Source: an uncultured Oscillospiraceae bacterium (GTDB taxonomy: Bacteria; Bacillota; Clostridia; Oscillospirales; Oscillospiraceae). From it: a DNA stretch of 23,631 nt. Below are positions 1 to 6,883 of the stretch, one piece after another. The stretch is from assembly GCA_910585815.1 (NCBI GenBank), contig CAJUFJ010000051.1, positions 1 through 23,631 on the forward strand, given 5' to 3'. The translations under genes were made by a program, and so were the position numbers. How positions within the stretch are numbered: position 1 is the first letter of the stretch; every line of letters starts with the position of its first letter. The notes beneath the pieces are model-generated. The model worked only from the letters and a program-made list of their open reading frames with translations, ran no database searches and was not told where the DNA came from.

Positions 1-3
1 AAC

Positions 4-135
4 ATGAAACGACTGCTTACCTGCCTGCTGCTGGCGGCGGCCCTGGTGACCAATGCCTGCGCCCTGGAGGTGCCCACGGATACCACCGTCCAGAACCTCA
101 ACGGAAGCCAACAGCTCATCAAGACCTACACCACC
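4..135 (+). pseudogene. 5' fragment of a secreted/lipoprotein-like gene, cut off by IS21 remnant
   Basis: An ATG at 4 opens a reading frame with a typical export signal: MKRLL, a hydrophobic run (CLLLAAALVTNAC) and then ALEVPTDTTVQ. Cys19 in the A-C context could be a lipidation site, but the lipobox is not a clean one. After about residue 44 (LIKTYTT) the frame continues only into sequence that is the antisense of an istA gene, and it stops at 193-195. The protein is therefore truncated and the last 19 residues are junk. The N-terminus resembles small secreted proteins found in clostridial integrative elements, from memory of the family only. The junction lies around 133-139, where istA similarity ends on the opposite strand. 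Confidence 0.5.
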
Positions 136-580
136 GTCGCTTTCTCATTCAAGTCCATCTTCCGGCTGCTCACATATGCCTTGACGATGCTGTAGCCCCC
201 GTCAAAACCCATCTCCCGCAGCTTCTCCAGAATCTGCAGCGCCGAATACGGCGCCTCCTACAGCCACTCGTCTACGATCTGTTTGTACGGATCTATCTTT
301 GTTGGTTTCGGTTCGCTCAATGTGCACTCCGGCTTCTGAGGCGATTCCGCGTACCGCTTTGCCGTCCGCAGGTCCATGTGGTACTTCCGTCCCAGCTCCA
401 CATAGCTCAGCCCTTTCTGCCTGTCACTTCGGATGTCCATCCACTGTGCTCCTTTCATTTCCTGATTCCCTTTCTGGACGCTTTTTCCGTCCTTGGGGGA
501 GTCTATCTTTTTTCCTCCTCTCCGCCACAAAATTACATTTTCCCCCGGCGTTTTCTTACATTTTAGCATTGGCGCTGACA
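136..580 (-). pseudogene. Decayed IS21-family element: istA N-terminal fragment plus outer IS end
   Basis: Read on the minus strand, an ATG at 440 (preceded by AAAGGAG) starts an IS21 transposase (IstA) N-terminus. It begins MDIRSDRQKGLSYVELGRKY, a helix-turn-helix typical of the family, and runs on to QIVDEWL. An in-frame TAG at 258-260 stands where family members usually have Glu (WLEEAPYSA). The frame then continues recognisably (EAPYSALQILEKLREMGFDG, then DLNEKATV) until about 136. Only about 100 of roughly 400 or more residues remain, and istB is absent. The outer end of the element is probably the TGTCAGC at 580-574 (minus), followed inwards by two AAAATGTAA direct repeats of the kind IS21 ends carry. 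The element cannot transpose by itself. Confidence 0.75.
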
Positions 581-1040
581 GCTGGTGATGGACCGGGACG
601 CCCAGGAACAGCGGCGGGAGATGGCCCGGAAAAAGGCGGAGCTGAGCAAGGCTGAGAAGCGGGTCAAGGAGTTGGACGTTCTATTTCAGCGGGTGTATGA
701 GGACCACTCCACGGGCAAGCTGACGAAAGAACGGTATACCCGCCTCTCCGGGGCTTATGAGGCCGAGCAAAGGGAATTGGAGTCCAGGGCGACAGAGCTG
801 TAGCGGGAGCTGAAACAGGGCCGGGAGCAGGCTGTAAACGTGTCCCAATTCCTGGCGTTGGTGCGAAAGTATACAGACATTCAGTAACTGACGCCCACCA
901 TAGTCAACGAGTTAGTCAAGATGGGGATAGTCCACGCCCCCGCAAAGGTCAAAGGCCACCGTTCCCAATTCGTCCAGGTGAATTATAATCTGGTGGGCGA
1001 GGTTATGATACCGGAAACACTGGACAGTAAAACAGAGTAG
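581..1040 (+). pseudogene. C-terminal remnant of a large serine recombinase (TnpX/TndX-like, DUF4368 tail)
   Basis: The frame beginning at about 582 reads MDRDAQEQRREMARKKAEL, KAEKRVKELDVLFQRVYED and RYTRLSGAYEAEQ. This is the long coiled-coil region typical of large serine recombinases from clostridial conjugative elements. It is broken by TAG at 801-803 and TAA at 885-887. Beyond each stop the same frame continues with family-like sequence (FLALVRKYTDI, LTPTIVNELV, IVHAPAKVKG, VNYNLVGEV), ending at TAG 1038-1040. The catalytic Ser domain and zinc ribbon are missing. The IS21 end at 580 directly abuts the remnant, so the IS probably inserted into the recombinase gene. A relic of an integrated element. 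Confidence 0.75.
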
Positions 1041-1157
1041 CCCTTACGACTACGCCGTTTCACTAAAAGAATACTACTTCCTTATGGCCCCCGCCTAATG
1101 AACCGCCCCAACTTGTGCGGACAACACAAAAGAGCCTCTGGGTAGAAAAAAGAAGTC

Positions 1158-2015
1158 TCAAGTGGAGTGGCGCCGTTCAAGTGGCGCCACTCCAGTTTTT
1201 AACTGAATGCGCTCATGGTTGTAGAAATAAATGAAATCGTCAATAAGCTGGTTAGCCTGCTGGAAAGTCTTGATTTTTGGGCGGTAGATACACTCTGACT
1301 TAAGGATGGAAAAGAAATTTTCAGCCAGGGCATTATCATAACAGTTTCCTCGTCTTGACATAGAGGGTGTAATGCCGTATTCTTTAGTCAGGTTAAAGTA
1401 TGCTTGTGAGGTGTACTGGAAGCCTTGGTCACTTTGGAGCTACAATCTCCCGGCGGCCTGCTTTTTCTCCTGTTTCACCGCCAAGCGGATGGTATCCAGG
1501 ACCAGATTTATGGTCTGGGATTCTGCCGTTTTATAAGCTACAATACTGTTATCATAAAGGTCGCGAATCATGGACAGATAGAGGACTCCTTGGCCTGTGT
1601 GTATGTAGGAGATATCTGTGACCCATTTGGAATTTGGCCTGTCTGCATGGAAATCCCGGTTGAGCAGGTTTTCATACCTATGAACCTGTTGCCCCATATT
1701 GACCCACTTCCTGGGGCGGCGAATTTCTGCTAACAGGTCATATTTCTTCATGACTCGCAGCACTGTTTTAGGGTTATGATGGATTCCCTGTTTCCCCAGC
1801 CACATCCACATCCGCCGGTAACCGTAGGTCTGCCGGCAATGCTTTTGCTGCTCCCGGATTAGCTGGGCCAGCCCAGCATCTGCCTCAGGCCTGTCCAGTC
1901 GACGGACAAAGTCATAATAACCGCTCCTTGACACACCAAAAAGCTTACACATAACCGACACTGGATACTCATTCCTGTGGAGGTAAACGATATGGTACTT
2001 TATTCTCGCCCTCAC
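1158..2015 (-). pseudogene. IS3-family transposase OrfB with one in-frame amber codon
   Basis: This is the DDE integrase of the IS element. From a GTG at 2015 it reads through an HTH_21-like region (MCKLFGVSRSGYYDF, QTYGYRRMWMWL) into the rve catalytic core. The catalytic Asp residues lie in WVTDISYIH and SDQGFQYTSQAY, and the Glu in DNALAENFFSILKSE; the ending is FYNHERIQLKTGVAP. A TAG at 1440-1442, immediately before LQSDQG, interrupts it in the same frame, with no frameshift. CAG to TAG is the simplest explanation. Without the stop the product would be 285 aa, the usual length. The GTG start overlaps the orfA stop codon and is preceded by AGGAAGGA, so OrfB is made by translational coupling or by ribosomal frameshifting as in other IS3 elements. 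Confidence 0.9.
1163..1200 (+). terminator. 12-bp perfect hairpin plus T-run at the distal end of the IS
   Basis: Arms 1163-1174 and 1183-1194 are perfectly complementary (core GGAGTGGCGCC), with an 8-nt loop, followed on the plus strand by GTTTTT. It overlaps the last codons of orfB on the other strand. It looks like an intrinsic terminator that stops plus-strand transcription entering the IS from its left side, which would limit antisense transcription through the transposase gene. The role is inferred from structure. Confidence 0.55.
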
Positions 2016-2317
2016 TTCCTTCCTGTGAACCGCAGAAAATCCCGCAGTAATTTATTCTCTATCTTCAAGCGTTGGATTTCATATTGGCATTCTTCTATTG
2101 TGGTGTACCCGCTTTTCCTGGGACGCCCTCTCCGCTTCCGCGGCAGCCCTGCCGCTAAGCGTGCCTGCTCCCGGTTATACCGACTGATCCAGTTCTTGAT
2201 TTGTACTTTTTCCAATCCTAACGTATCTGCTATCTCCTGCCGTGTCCGCCCCACCTTTCGCATTTTTATGATCTCTGTTTCCAATGCCTTGATATTTGTC
2301 CTTTTCCGTTTCTCCAT
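2012..2317 (-). CDS. IS3-family transposase OrfA (helix-turn-helix, leucine zipper)
   Basis: A 101-aa basic protein starting MEKRKRTNIKALETEI. Residues 15-50 form a helix-turn-helix (RKVGRTRQEIADTLGLEK), followed by a very basic stretch (PRKRRGRPRKSG) and a C-terminal heptad segment (ECQYEIQRLKIENKLLRDFL) that acts as a leucine zipper in this family. It binds the terminal inverted repeats and regulates transposition; fused to OrfB by frameshift it makes the active transposase. The frame is intact. Its ribosome binding site (AGGGGG, 2325-2330) is buried in one arm of the hairpin at 2325-2363. Confidence 0.9.
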   Translation of the reverse strand: MEKRKRTNIKALETEIIKMRKVGRTRQEIADTLGLEKVQIKNWISRYNREQARLAAGLPRKRRGRPRKSGYTTIEECQYEIQRLKIENKLLRDFLRFTGRK

Positions 2318-2324
2318 ATAATTA

Positions 2325-2363
2325 CCCCCTGATGTAGTGCTCTTATTTTCCTACATCAGGGGG
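2325..2363 (-). promoter_or_regulatory. Hairpin sequestering the orfA ribosome binding site
   Basis: Arms 2325-2337 and 2351-2363 are 13-bp perfect complements (CCCCCTGATGTAG) with a 13-nt loop. On the minus strand the proximal arm contains the AGGGGG Shine-Dalgarno of orfA. Any transcript entering from outside the IS and covering both arms would fold up the ribosome binding site. On the plus strand the hairpin is followed by CTTTTGT and resembles a terminator. Sequestration against impinging transcription is known for other IS families (IS10, IS30, IS200); its use here is inference. Confidence 0.6.
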
Positions 2364-2418
2364 CTTTTGTCTATTGTCCGTTTTTACTGGGGCAGTTCAC
2401 TAACGGCGGGGCTGTCTT

Positions 2419-3393
2419 TTACAGGTAGGAGATCAGAACGGTAAAATCCAGAGGGCTGAGCTCCCGGTATTCTCCATGCTGGATGCAGCTGCGCAGGGAT
2501 TCCCATGCGTTGTGGGATAAGCTTGGGATAAATGGGAACATCACGTCAGTCTTATGGATAAAGGGCTGGGGCTCGATTTCACAGATGTAGGAGTAGATGG
2601 AGACGCCGGATTTGATTTCGTCGGGCCAATACTGCGCGTCAATTTTGAGGGAGGAGGACGGTTTCTCTACAAGCTTGCCTTTAATTTTATAGGCACTGAG
2701 CTGAAGGAGAGGCAGCCTGTTTTCCTGGACTTGGCACATGAATTTTTGAAAGCTGCTCCGGCGGCTTCTCATGGCGACAAACAGGCAGATGTCGCCGGGC
2801 TGAAGGTCGCGGATAAATTTTTTCTCATAAGCGGACTGGGTAAAACCAAGGATAGGGGGAGAGTCCGGATTTTTTCGATACAGCTGTCCACCGGGAAAGT
2901 AGTTTTTCCGGGCATTGATACTGAGATCGTACAGAATGATTCGGGGGATTTCCCGCTTATACTGACCAACCATGAAGGTGTTCAGCGTTTGGTCGATATA
3001 GTCGGGGGATTTTGCCTTAAACCAGGCCATGAACTGTTTTTTAAACTGGGCCTCGGACTGGCCGTCAAGGAGGGACAGCTGCTGAATTTTAGGCAGTTCC
3101 TTGCTTTTCCGCAGGACCAGCAAAATACCGTTTTGATCTAAAAAACTCTGATAAGATGAGCTTTTGTCATGTTTGTGGGCCGTGAAATTGTTGGTGATCC
3201 ACTCCACCTCGATGGGGATTTGGGTTCCGTCCTCCAGCTTGCCATTGAGATCCCAAAAGCCTCCGTTCCGGTTAATCTCGGCAGAGACGATTTTCATACG
3301 CGCCTGCTGTTTGTATTGAACTGTCAAATCCAGTTCAGCAATCTTTTCCATAATATACTCTTGAAGAACAATTTCGTGAATATATTCGCTCAT
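2419..3393 (-). CDS. Putative nuclease with EVE/PUA-like reader domain (function unproven)
   Basis: A 324-aa protein with a strong start (GGGAGG then ATG at 3393). Residues 1-110 look like a PD-(D/E)XK nuclease fold: helical N-terminus, then an Asp in GGFWDLNGKLEDG, the pair EVE in IPIEVEW, and a hydrophobic strand ending in basic residues (GILLVLRKSKEL). Residues 170-290 resemble an EVE/PUA-like domain, with LQPGDICLFVAMR (the usual GD turn), a middle strand region, and AQYWPDEIKSGVSIYSYI (the WP...Y end). Together this would fit a modified-base-dependent restriction enzyme, but I cannot confirm homology. It lies 18 bp after rodA on the same strand, has visibly lower GC than its neighbour and borders the IS, suggesting horizontal acquisition. 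Confidence 0.4.
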   Translation of the reverse strand: MSEYIHEIVLQEYIMEKIAELDLTVQYKQQARMKIVSAEINRNGGFWDLNGKLEDGTQIPIEVEWITNNFTAHKHDKSSSYQSFLDQNGILLVLRKSKELPKIQQLSLLDGQSEAQFKKQFMAWFKAKSPDYIDQTLNTFMVGQYKREIPRIILYDLSINARKNYFPGGQLYRKNPDSPPILGFTQSAYEKKFIRDLQPGDICLFVAMRSRRSSFQKFMCQVQENRLPLLQLSAYKIKGKLVEKPSSSLKIDAQYWPDEIKSGVSIYSYICEIEPQPFIHKTDVMFPFIPSLSHNAWESLRSCIQHGEYRELSPLDFTVLISYL

Positions 3394-3411
3394 AATTCCT
3401 CCCTGATAGAC

Positions 3412-4626
3412 TTAAACCTGGCTCCGGTCCCGCAGCCAGCTGGGCATGGGCCGGGCCTTGACGCTGGAGACGATACCCATAGCGGCGAACAGGGTGATGA
3501 TAGACGACCCACCGTAGCTGACAAAGGGGAGCGTCAGCCCCATAACGGGCAGGACGTACAAACACATGCCCACATTGAAGGTGATTTGGCTGAGCAGCAT
3601 CCCGGCCATTCCCATGCAGACATAGGCGTTGAACGGGGAACTGGCGTGCCGGCCCACCCACACGCACCGAAGAACGATGGCGGACAGCAGCAGCAGCAGG
3701 GCCATGCAGCCCACCAGCCCCAGCTCCTCGCCGCAGACGGCATAGATAAAATCGGTATGGCGGGCAGGGAGGGCCTGACTGTTAGGCGCCTGCGTTTGGA
3801 TACCCCGGCAGTAGCCTTGCCCAAATAGCTGGCCGGATCCAATGGCCAAGGTGGAACGAGTCTGCTGCCAGCCCTTCCCGCTTACATCTAGGCTGTGGTC
3901 AAGCACCACCCGAAAGCGCATAACCCGGTAGTCGTTCCACCAGCGGGTCTCGGGCAGGAAGAACAGCCAGACGATTACCGCCGCCAGCACAAGCCCGCCT
4001 CCTACCAAAAGGAACCATCTCAGCTTGACGCCCGAGGTCCAGGCCATGGCCACAAAGATCATCATATAGATGACGCACATGCCGAAGTCGCCGCAGATGA
4101 CGGCAATCAGGCCCAGCATAAAGACGGTGTGCCCGCCGATCTGGATGACGGATGGAATGGAGCTGATGTCCAGACCCCGGTCCTGGATTTTTATGATTTG
4201 CAGAGCCAGCAGCAGGATAAAGGATATTTTAACGATCTCGTTGGGCTGTACATCCATAGGGAACTTGGGGATAATGCGGGAGATTACCAGCCAGTTTAGA
4301 TTGCCGGAGTTGTAGTCCTCCCCCAGAGGGGTGAGGAGCAGAAGCATGAAGCCCACGTTAAAGACCAGCAGCACCTTCCACCGCTTTTCCACAAAGAGCT
4401 GGAAGTCCACAAAGGTGAGCAGCATATAGGCGATAACGCCCAGTATGATGGCAATAAACTGGACGAGGACAAAGCGAATCCAGCGGGTCTCGCCCAGGTA
4501 CTGGGTGGCGGAAAAGATCAGGGCCAGGCCGAAGCCGCTGGCCGTCAGGCACAGCAGCAGCAGAACCACGTCACCCTTTTTAAAGAAATCCCGGATGGGG
4601 GAGAACAACATAGACAGAAAGGACAC
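3412..4626 (-). CDS. rodA: SEDS-family peptidoglycan glycosyltransferase (RodA/FtsW/SpoVE)
   Basis: A membrane peptidoglycan polymerase using lipid II, working with a class B PBP in elongation or septation. About 404 aa with roughly ten hydrophobic segments. Family signatures: QPNEIVKISFILLLAL (QPxE motif), GSGQLFGQGYCRG, the catalytic Asp region LPARHTDFIYAVCGEELG, and LPFVSYGGSSI near the C-terminus. I chose GTG 4626 as the start because AGGGAGGT precedes it. An upstream in-frame ATG at 4659 has no ribosome binding site and falls in the probable promoter -10. RodA versus FtsW/SpoVE cannot be settled from this sequence. It is divergent from tsaE and heads a two-gene unit with the nuclease-like gene. 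Confidence 0.85.
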   Translation of the reverse strand: MSFLSMLFSPIRDFFKKGDVVLLLLCLTASGFGLALIFSATQYLGETRWIRFVLVQFIAIILGVIAYMLLTFVDFQLFVEKRWKVLLVFNVGFMLLLLTPLGEDYNSGNLNWLVISRIIPKFPMDVQPNEIVKISFILLLALQIIKIQDRGLDISSIPSVIQIGGHTVFMLGLIAVICGDFGMCVIYMMIFVAMAWTSGVKLRWFLLVGGGLVLAAVIVWLFFLPETRWWNDYRVMRFRVVLDHSLDVSGKGWQQTRSTLAIGSGQLFGQGYCRGIQTQAPNSQALPARHTDFIYAVCGEELGLVGCMALLLLLSAIVLRCVWVGRHASSPFNAYVCMGMAGMLLSQITFNVGMCLYVLPVMGLTLPFVSYGGSSIITLFAAMGIVSSVKARPMPSWLRDRSQV

Positions 4627-4659
4627 AGCTTTACCTCCCTGTAAAAAATCGAACACCAT

Positions 4660-4688
4660 ATTTTATCACATTTTGGTGGAAACGCAAA
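4660..4688 (-). promoter_or_regulatory. Probable rodA promoter
   Basis: On the minus strand TAAAAT (plus 4660-4665) lies 17 bp downstream of TTTGCG. The -35 is poor, so confidence is moderate. Its position explains why the ATG at 4659 is not used. Confidence 0.4.
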
Positions 4689-4697
4689 CCCTATCTG

Positions 4698-4706
4698 TGC
4701 TATAAT
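4698..4706 (+). promoter_or_regulatory. Extended -10 promoter for tsaE-tsaB-upp
   Basis: TGC directly followed by TATAAT (4701-4706), a consensus extended -10 element, 42 bp before the chosen tsaE start. No good -35 is visible, which fits an extended -10 promoter. Confidence 0.6.
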
Positions 4707-4747
4707 GCTTAAGAACCTGAAAATTTTCTGTGAACGGGGGAGAGCCG

Positions 4748-5173
4748 GTGAAGTTTATTACCAACAGCGAGGAGGAGACCGAGGCCCTGGGCGCCCGGCT
4801 GGCGGTCAAGCTGGAGCCGGGGGCGGTAATCGCCTTTACCGGCGACCTGGGGGCGGGCAAGACCGCCTTTACCCGGGGCCTGGCCCGGGGGCTGGGAATA
4901 CCGGACCGGGTGACCAGCCCCACCTTTACCATCGTCAACGAGTATGAGGGGGGGAGACTCCCCCTGTTCCACTTCGACATGTACCGCCTGGGCTCGGCCG
5001 ACGAGCTCTTTGACATCGGCTGGGAGGACTACCTGGCCCGGAAGGGCGTGTGTGCCGTGGAGTGGAGCGAGAATGTGTCCGACGCCCTGGAGGAGGGGAC
5101 CCTCTCGGTAGAGATATGCCGGGGGGAGACGGACGGTCAGCGGATGATTACGGTTATGGGGGTGGAGCTGTGA
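4748..5173 (+). CDS. tsaE: tRNA t6A synthesis ATPase TsaE
   Basis: A P-loop ATPase that stimulates the TsaB-TsaD complex making threonylcarbamoyladenosine at A37 of ANN-decoding tRNAs. 141 aa, normal for the family. Walker A is GDLGAGKT, followed by RGLARGLG, the family-typical SPTFTIVNEYEG, and LFHFDMYRL with the conserved DxYR. The start is GTG 4748, preceded by GGGGGAG; an alternative GTG at 4730 lacks a good ribosome binding site. Its stop codon overlaps the tsaB start (GTGA). Cytoplasmic and probably essential. Confidence 0.92.
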   Translation: MKFITNSEEETEALGARLAVKLEPGAVIAFTGDLGAGKTAFTRGLARGLGIPDRVTSPTFTIVNEYEGGRLPLFHFDMYRLGSADELFDIGWEDYLARKGVCAVEWSENVSDALEEGTLSVEICRGETDGQRMITVMGVEL

Positions 5174-5910
5174 ACATTTTAGCCTTGGAGTCCTCCGCAA
5201 CGGCCTGTTCCGCCGCTCTGTGCCGGGATGGGGAGCTGCTGGCCCAGTCCTTTCAGTGCAGCGGACTGACCCACAGCCGCACTCTGCTGCCCATGGTAAA
5301 CGACCTCTTGAAAAATTGCGGTCAAACCCTGGAGCAGGTGGACGTGATCGCTGTAGCCGCCGGGCCGGGGTCGTTCACCGGCCTGCGCATCGGCGTGGCC
5401 ACCGCCAAGGGGCTGGCCTGGGCCCGGGAAACGCCCTGTGCCCCCTGCTCCACCCTGGAGTCCATGGCCTGGCCCCTGGCCCATCTGGAGGGCAGGCTGA
5501 TTGTCTGCGCCATGGACGCCCGGCGCGCTCAGGTGTATAACGCCCTGTTCCTGGCCCGGGGGGAGGGGCTGGAGCGGCTTACGCCCGACCGGGCAATTTC
5601 CCTGGCTGAGCTGGGGGAGGAGCTGAAAAATTTCCCGGAAATGAAAATTGTCGTTGGCGATGGGGCCCAGCTGTGTTATAATACCCTGCGAGAGGAAGTT
5701 CCCGGCCTGACCCTGGCCCCCGTCCACCTGCGGATGCAGAGCGCCTGGGGGGTGGCCCGGGCGGCGGAGGAGCTGGTCAGGGCCGGGGCCCTGGTGTCCG
5801 GCGCGGAGCTGGCCCCCGTCTATCACCGCCTGTCCCAGGCGGAGCGGGAGCGGCTGGAACGGGAGCAAAACACAAAATTTACAATAGAAGGGGATCGAAA
5901 ACATGTATAA
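5170..5910 (+). CDS. tsaB: tRNA t6A synthesis scaffold protein TsaB
   Basis: A 246-aa ASKHA-fold paralogue of TsaD that dimerises with it. It opens VNILALESSATACSAAL (phosphate-1-like motif) and has THSRTLLPMV, AAGPGSFTGLRIGVATAKGL (the strongest TsaB signature), ending LAPVYHRLSQAERE. The GTG start overlaps the tsaE TGA by 4 bp, so translation is coupled. The usual neighbours rimI and tsaD do not follow. Instead upp begins 8 bp inside the end of tsaB. Confidence 0.9.
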   Translation: MNILALESSATACSAALCRDGELLAQSFQCSGLTHSRTLLPMVNDLLKNCGQTLEQVDVIAVAAGPGSFTGLRIGVATAKGLAWARETPCAPCSTLESMAWPLAHLEGRLIVCAMDARRAQVYNALFLARGEGLERLTPDRAISLAELGEELKNFPEMKIVVGDGAQLCYNTLREEVPGLTLAPVHLRMQSAWGVARAAEELVRAGALVSGAELAPVYHRLSQAERERLEREQNTKFTIEGDRKHV

Positions 5911-6538
5911 CGAAAAGGTACACATTCTGGACCACCCGCTGCTTCAGCACAAGCTGACCATCCTCCGGGATGAGAACACCGGCGTGAAGGAGTTCCGGGA
6001 GATCGTCTCGGAGATTGCCGCCCTGGAGTGCTACGAGGCCACCCGGGACCTGCCCCTGGCCGACATCGAGGTTAAGACCCCCATCACCACCGGCACCTTC
6101 AAGACGCTGGCGGGCAAGAAGCTGGCGGTGGTGCCCATTCTCCGGGCGGGCCTGGGCATGGTGGACGGCATCATCAAGATGATCCCCTCCGCCAAGGTGG
6201 GCCACATCGGCCTGTACCGGGACCCGGAGACCCACAAGCCGGTGGAGTATTATTGCAAAATGCCCGCCGACATCGCGGAGCGGGATGTTATCGTGCTGGA
6301 CCCCATGCTGGCCACCGGCGGCTCCGCCTCCGCCGCCATCACCTTTATCAAGGGCTACGGCTGCAAGCATATCAAGCTGATGAACGTCCTCGCCGCCCCC
6401 GAGGGCATCGAGTGCATCATGAAGGACCACCCCGACGTGGAGATCTACGTGGCAGGCGTGGATGAGAAGCTCAACGAGCACGCCTATATCGTCCCCGGCC
6501 TGGGTGACGCGGGCGACCGGATTTTTGGCACCAAGTAA
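5903..6538 (+). CDS. upp: Uracil phosphoribosyltransferase
   Basis: Converts uracil and PRPP to UMP (pyrimidine salvage). 211 aa, full length. Diagnostic regions: VPILRAGLGMVDG, IGLYRDPETHKPVEYY, the PRPP loop VIVLDPMLATGGSASAA, and the C-terminal uracil-binding IVPGLGDAGDRIFGTK. The ATG overlaps the tsaB end by 8 bp, with AGGGG a short distance upstream, so it belongs to the tsaE-tsaB unit. No pyrimidine-type attenuator is seen before it, only the operon promoter. Confidence 0.96.
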   Translation: MYNEKVHILDHPLLQHKLTILRDENTGVKEFREIVSEIAALECYEATRDLPLADIEVKTPITTGTFKTLAGKKLAVVPILRAGLGMVDGIIKMIPSAKVGHIGLYRDPETHKPVEYYCKMPADIAERDVIVLDPMLATGGSASAAITFIKGYGCKHIKLMNVLAAPEGIECIMKDHPDVEIYVAGVDEKLNEHAYIVPGLGDAGDRIFGTK

Positions 6539-6546
6539 CCAGAAAA

Positions 6547-6579
6547 CCGTCCCGGCCTCCAAAAAGGGGGCCGGAACGG
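6547..6579 (-). terminator. Hairpin with minus-strand T-run between upp and the toxin-antitoxin locus
   Basis: Arms 6547-6557 and 6569-6579 pair with one mismatch (CCGT-CCCGGCC / GGCCGG-AACGG). On the minus strand the hairpin is followed by TTTTCT, so it probably ends the toxin-1 mRNA that starts near 6843. On the plus strand there is no T-run, so its use for upp is doubtful. Confidence 0.55.
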
Positions 6580-6580
6580 C

Positions 6581-6609
6581 TTGACAAACTGGTTTGAGAC
6601 CGGTATAAT
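6581..6609 (+). promoter_or_regulatory. Perfect sigma-A promoter for antisense RNA 1
   Basis: TTGACA (6581-6586), a 17-bp spacer and TATAAT (6604-6609): a full consensus match, the strongest promoter in the window. No plausible ORF follows, which points to an RNA product. Confidence 0.85.
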
Positions 6610-6615
6610 GAAGAC

Positions 6616-6727
6616 AAGAGGGCGGTCAACCGGGTCCTAAGCCGGTTGGCGGTCAATCTTCCAACAAGTTTATAGCTTGAGAAAATGCCGCTTCCTTTTG
6701 CTATTTGCCGGGGGCGGCTACTTCTTT
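6616..6727 (+). ncRNA. Candidate antisense antitoxin RNA 1
   Basis: A transcript from the 6581-6609 promoter would begin near 6616. It first forms a hairpin with 7-bp arms 6627-6633 (CAACCGG) and 6642-6648. It then reads into the 3' region of the minus-strand toxin mRNA. A second hairpin with arms GCCGC (6687-6691) and GCGGC (6714-6718), followed by TACTTCTTT, may end it at about 6727, just inside the toxin stop codon. It would be wholly complementary to the toxin mRNA 3' part, like RatA or SR4. The exact 3' end is uncertain because the terminator stem is short. Confidence 0.6.
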
Positions 6728-6795
6728 AGATCATGGCCCAGCTTGATAGCCGCAATGACAAGCATAAGTAGAGCAATGACTTCGCCTATACTCAT
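6718..6795 (-). CDS. 25-aa hydrophobic type I toxin peptide, copy 1
   Basis: From ATG 6795 the peptide reads MSIGEVIALL, MLVIAAIKL, GHDLKK: a short N-terminus, one membrane-spanning stretch (about residues 5-19) and a basic, polar C-terminus. This is the plan of the small holin-like or TxpA/BsrG-type toxins of Firmicutes. GAGGAGG lies 8 nt upstream (6804-6810). A second identical peptide is encoded at 7055-7132. Assignment rests on composition, size, duplication and the convergent antisense promoter, not on a database match. Confidence 0.72.
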   Translation of the reverse strand: MSIGEVIALLMLVIAAIKLGHDLKK

Positions 6796-6796
6796 C

Positions 6797-6831
6797 GGCC
6801 TCGCCTCCTCAGGCCTTGTGGAGGATTGGCC
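6797..6831 (-). promoter_or_regulatory. Hairpin occluding the toxin-1 ribosome binding site
   Basis: In the toxin mRNA leader CCTCC (plus 6820-6824) can pair with the Shine-Dalgarno GGAGG (plus 6804-6808), and flanking GGCC boxes (6797-6800, 6828-6831) pair as well. Such self-sequestration keeps full-length type I toxin mRNAs translationally silent. The same bases are present in copy 2. Confidence 0.6.
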
Positions 6832-6849
6832 CCGCCCTCTTGTGTTGAC

Positions 6850-6878
6850 AGTATAACACGATTCGACCGAATATGCAA
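6850..6878 (-). promoter_or_regulatory. Toxin-1 promoter
   Basis: On the minus strand TTGCAT (plus 6873-6878), a 17-bp spacer and TATACT (plus 6850-6855). It would start the mRNA near 6843, giving a leader of about 48 nt. The equivalent in copy 2 is at 7187-7215. Confidence 0.75.
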
Positions 6879-6883
6879 GAAAA

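Larger units (their letters stand above)
1095..2403 (-). mobile_element. Complete IS3-family insertion sequence (1099-2399) with CTAA target duplication
   Basis: The element has 26-bp imperfect terminal inverted repeats at 1099-1124 and 2374-2399. Both read TGAAC(C/T)GCCCCA at the tip and CGGACAA at the inner end. CTAA at 1095-1098 is repeated at 2400-2403, a 4-bp target-site duplication, which shows the ends are exact. Total length is 1301 bp, normal for IS3. It carries orfA (2012-2317) and orfB (1158-2015) on the minus strand. orfB has one in-frame amber codon, so this copy is probably inactive although its ends are intact. Two strong hairpins lie inside the ends (1163-1194 and 2325-2363). 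Confidence 0.9.

Noticed and set aside
258..1442. TAG used as a sense codon: in-frame TAG occurs in istA, the serine recombinase and IS3 orfB.
   Set aside because: Only mobile-element relics are affected, the recombinase also contains TAA, and housekeeping genes such as leuC and the DUF6291-like gene end in TAG. Ordinary decay explains it.
4627..4659. ATG 4659 as the rodA start.
   Set aside because: No Shine-Dalgarno and it overlaps the -10 box; GTG 4626 has AGGGAGGT at a proper distance.
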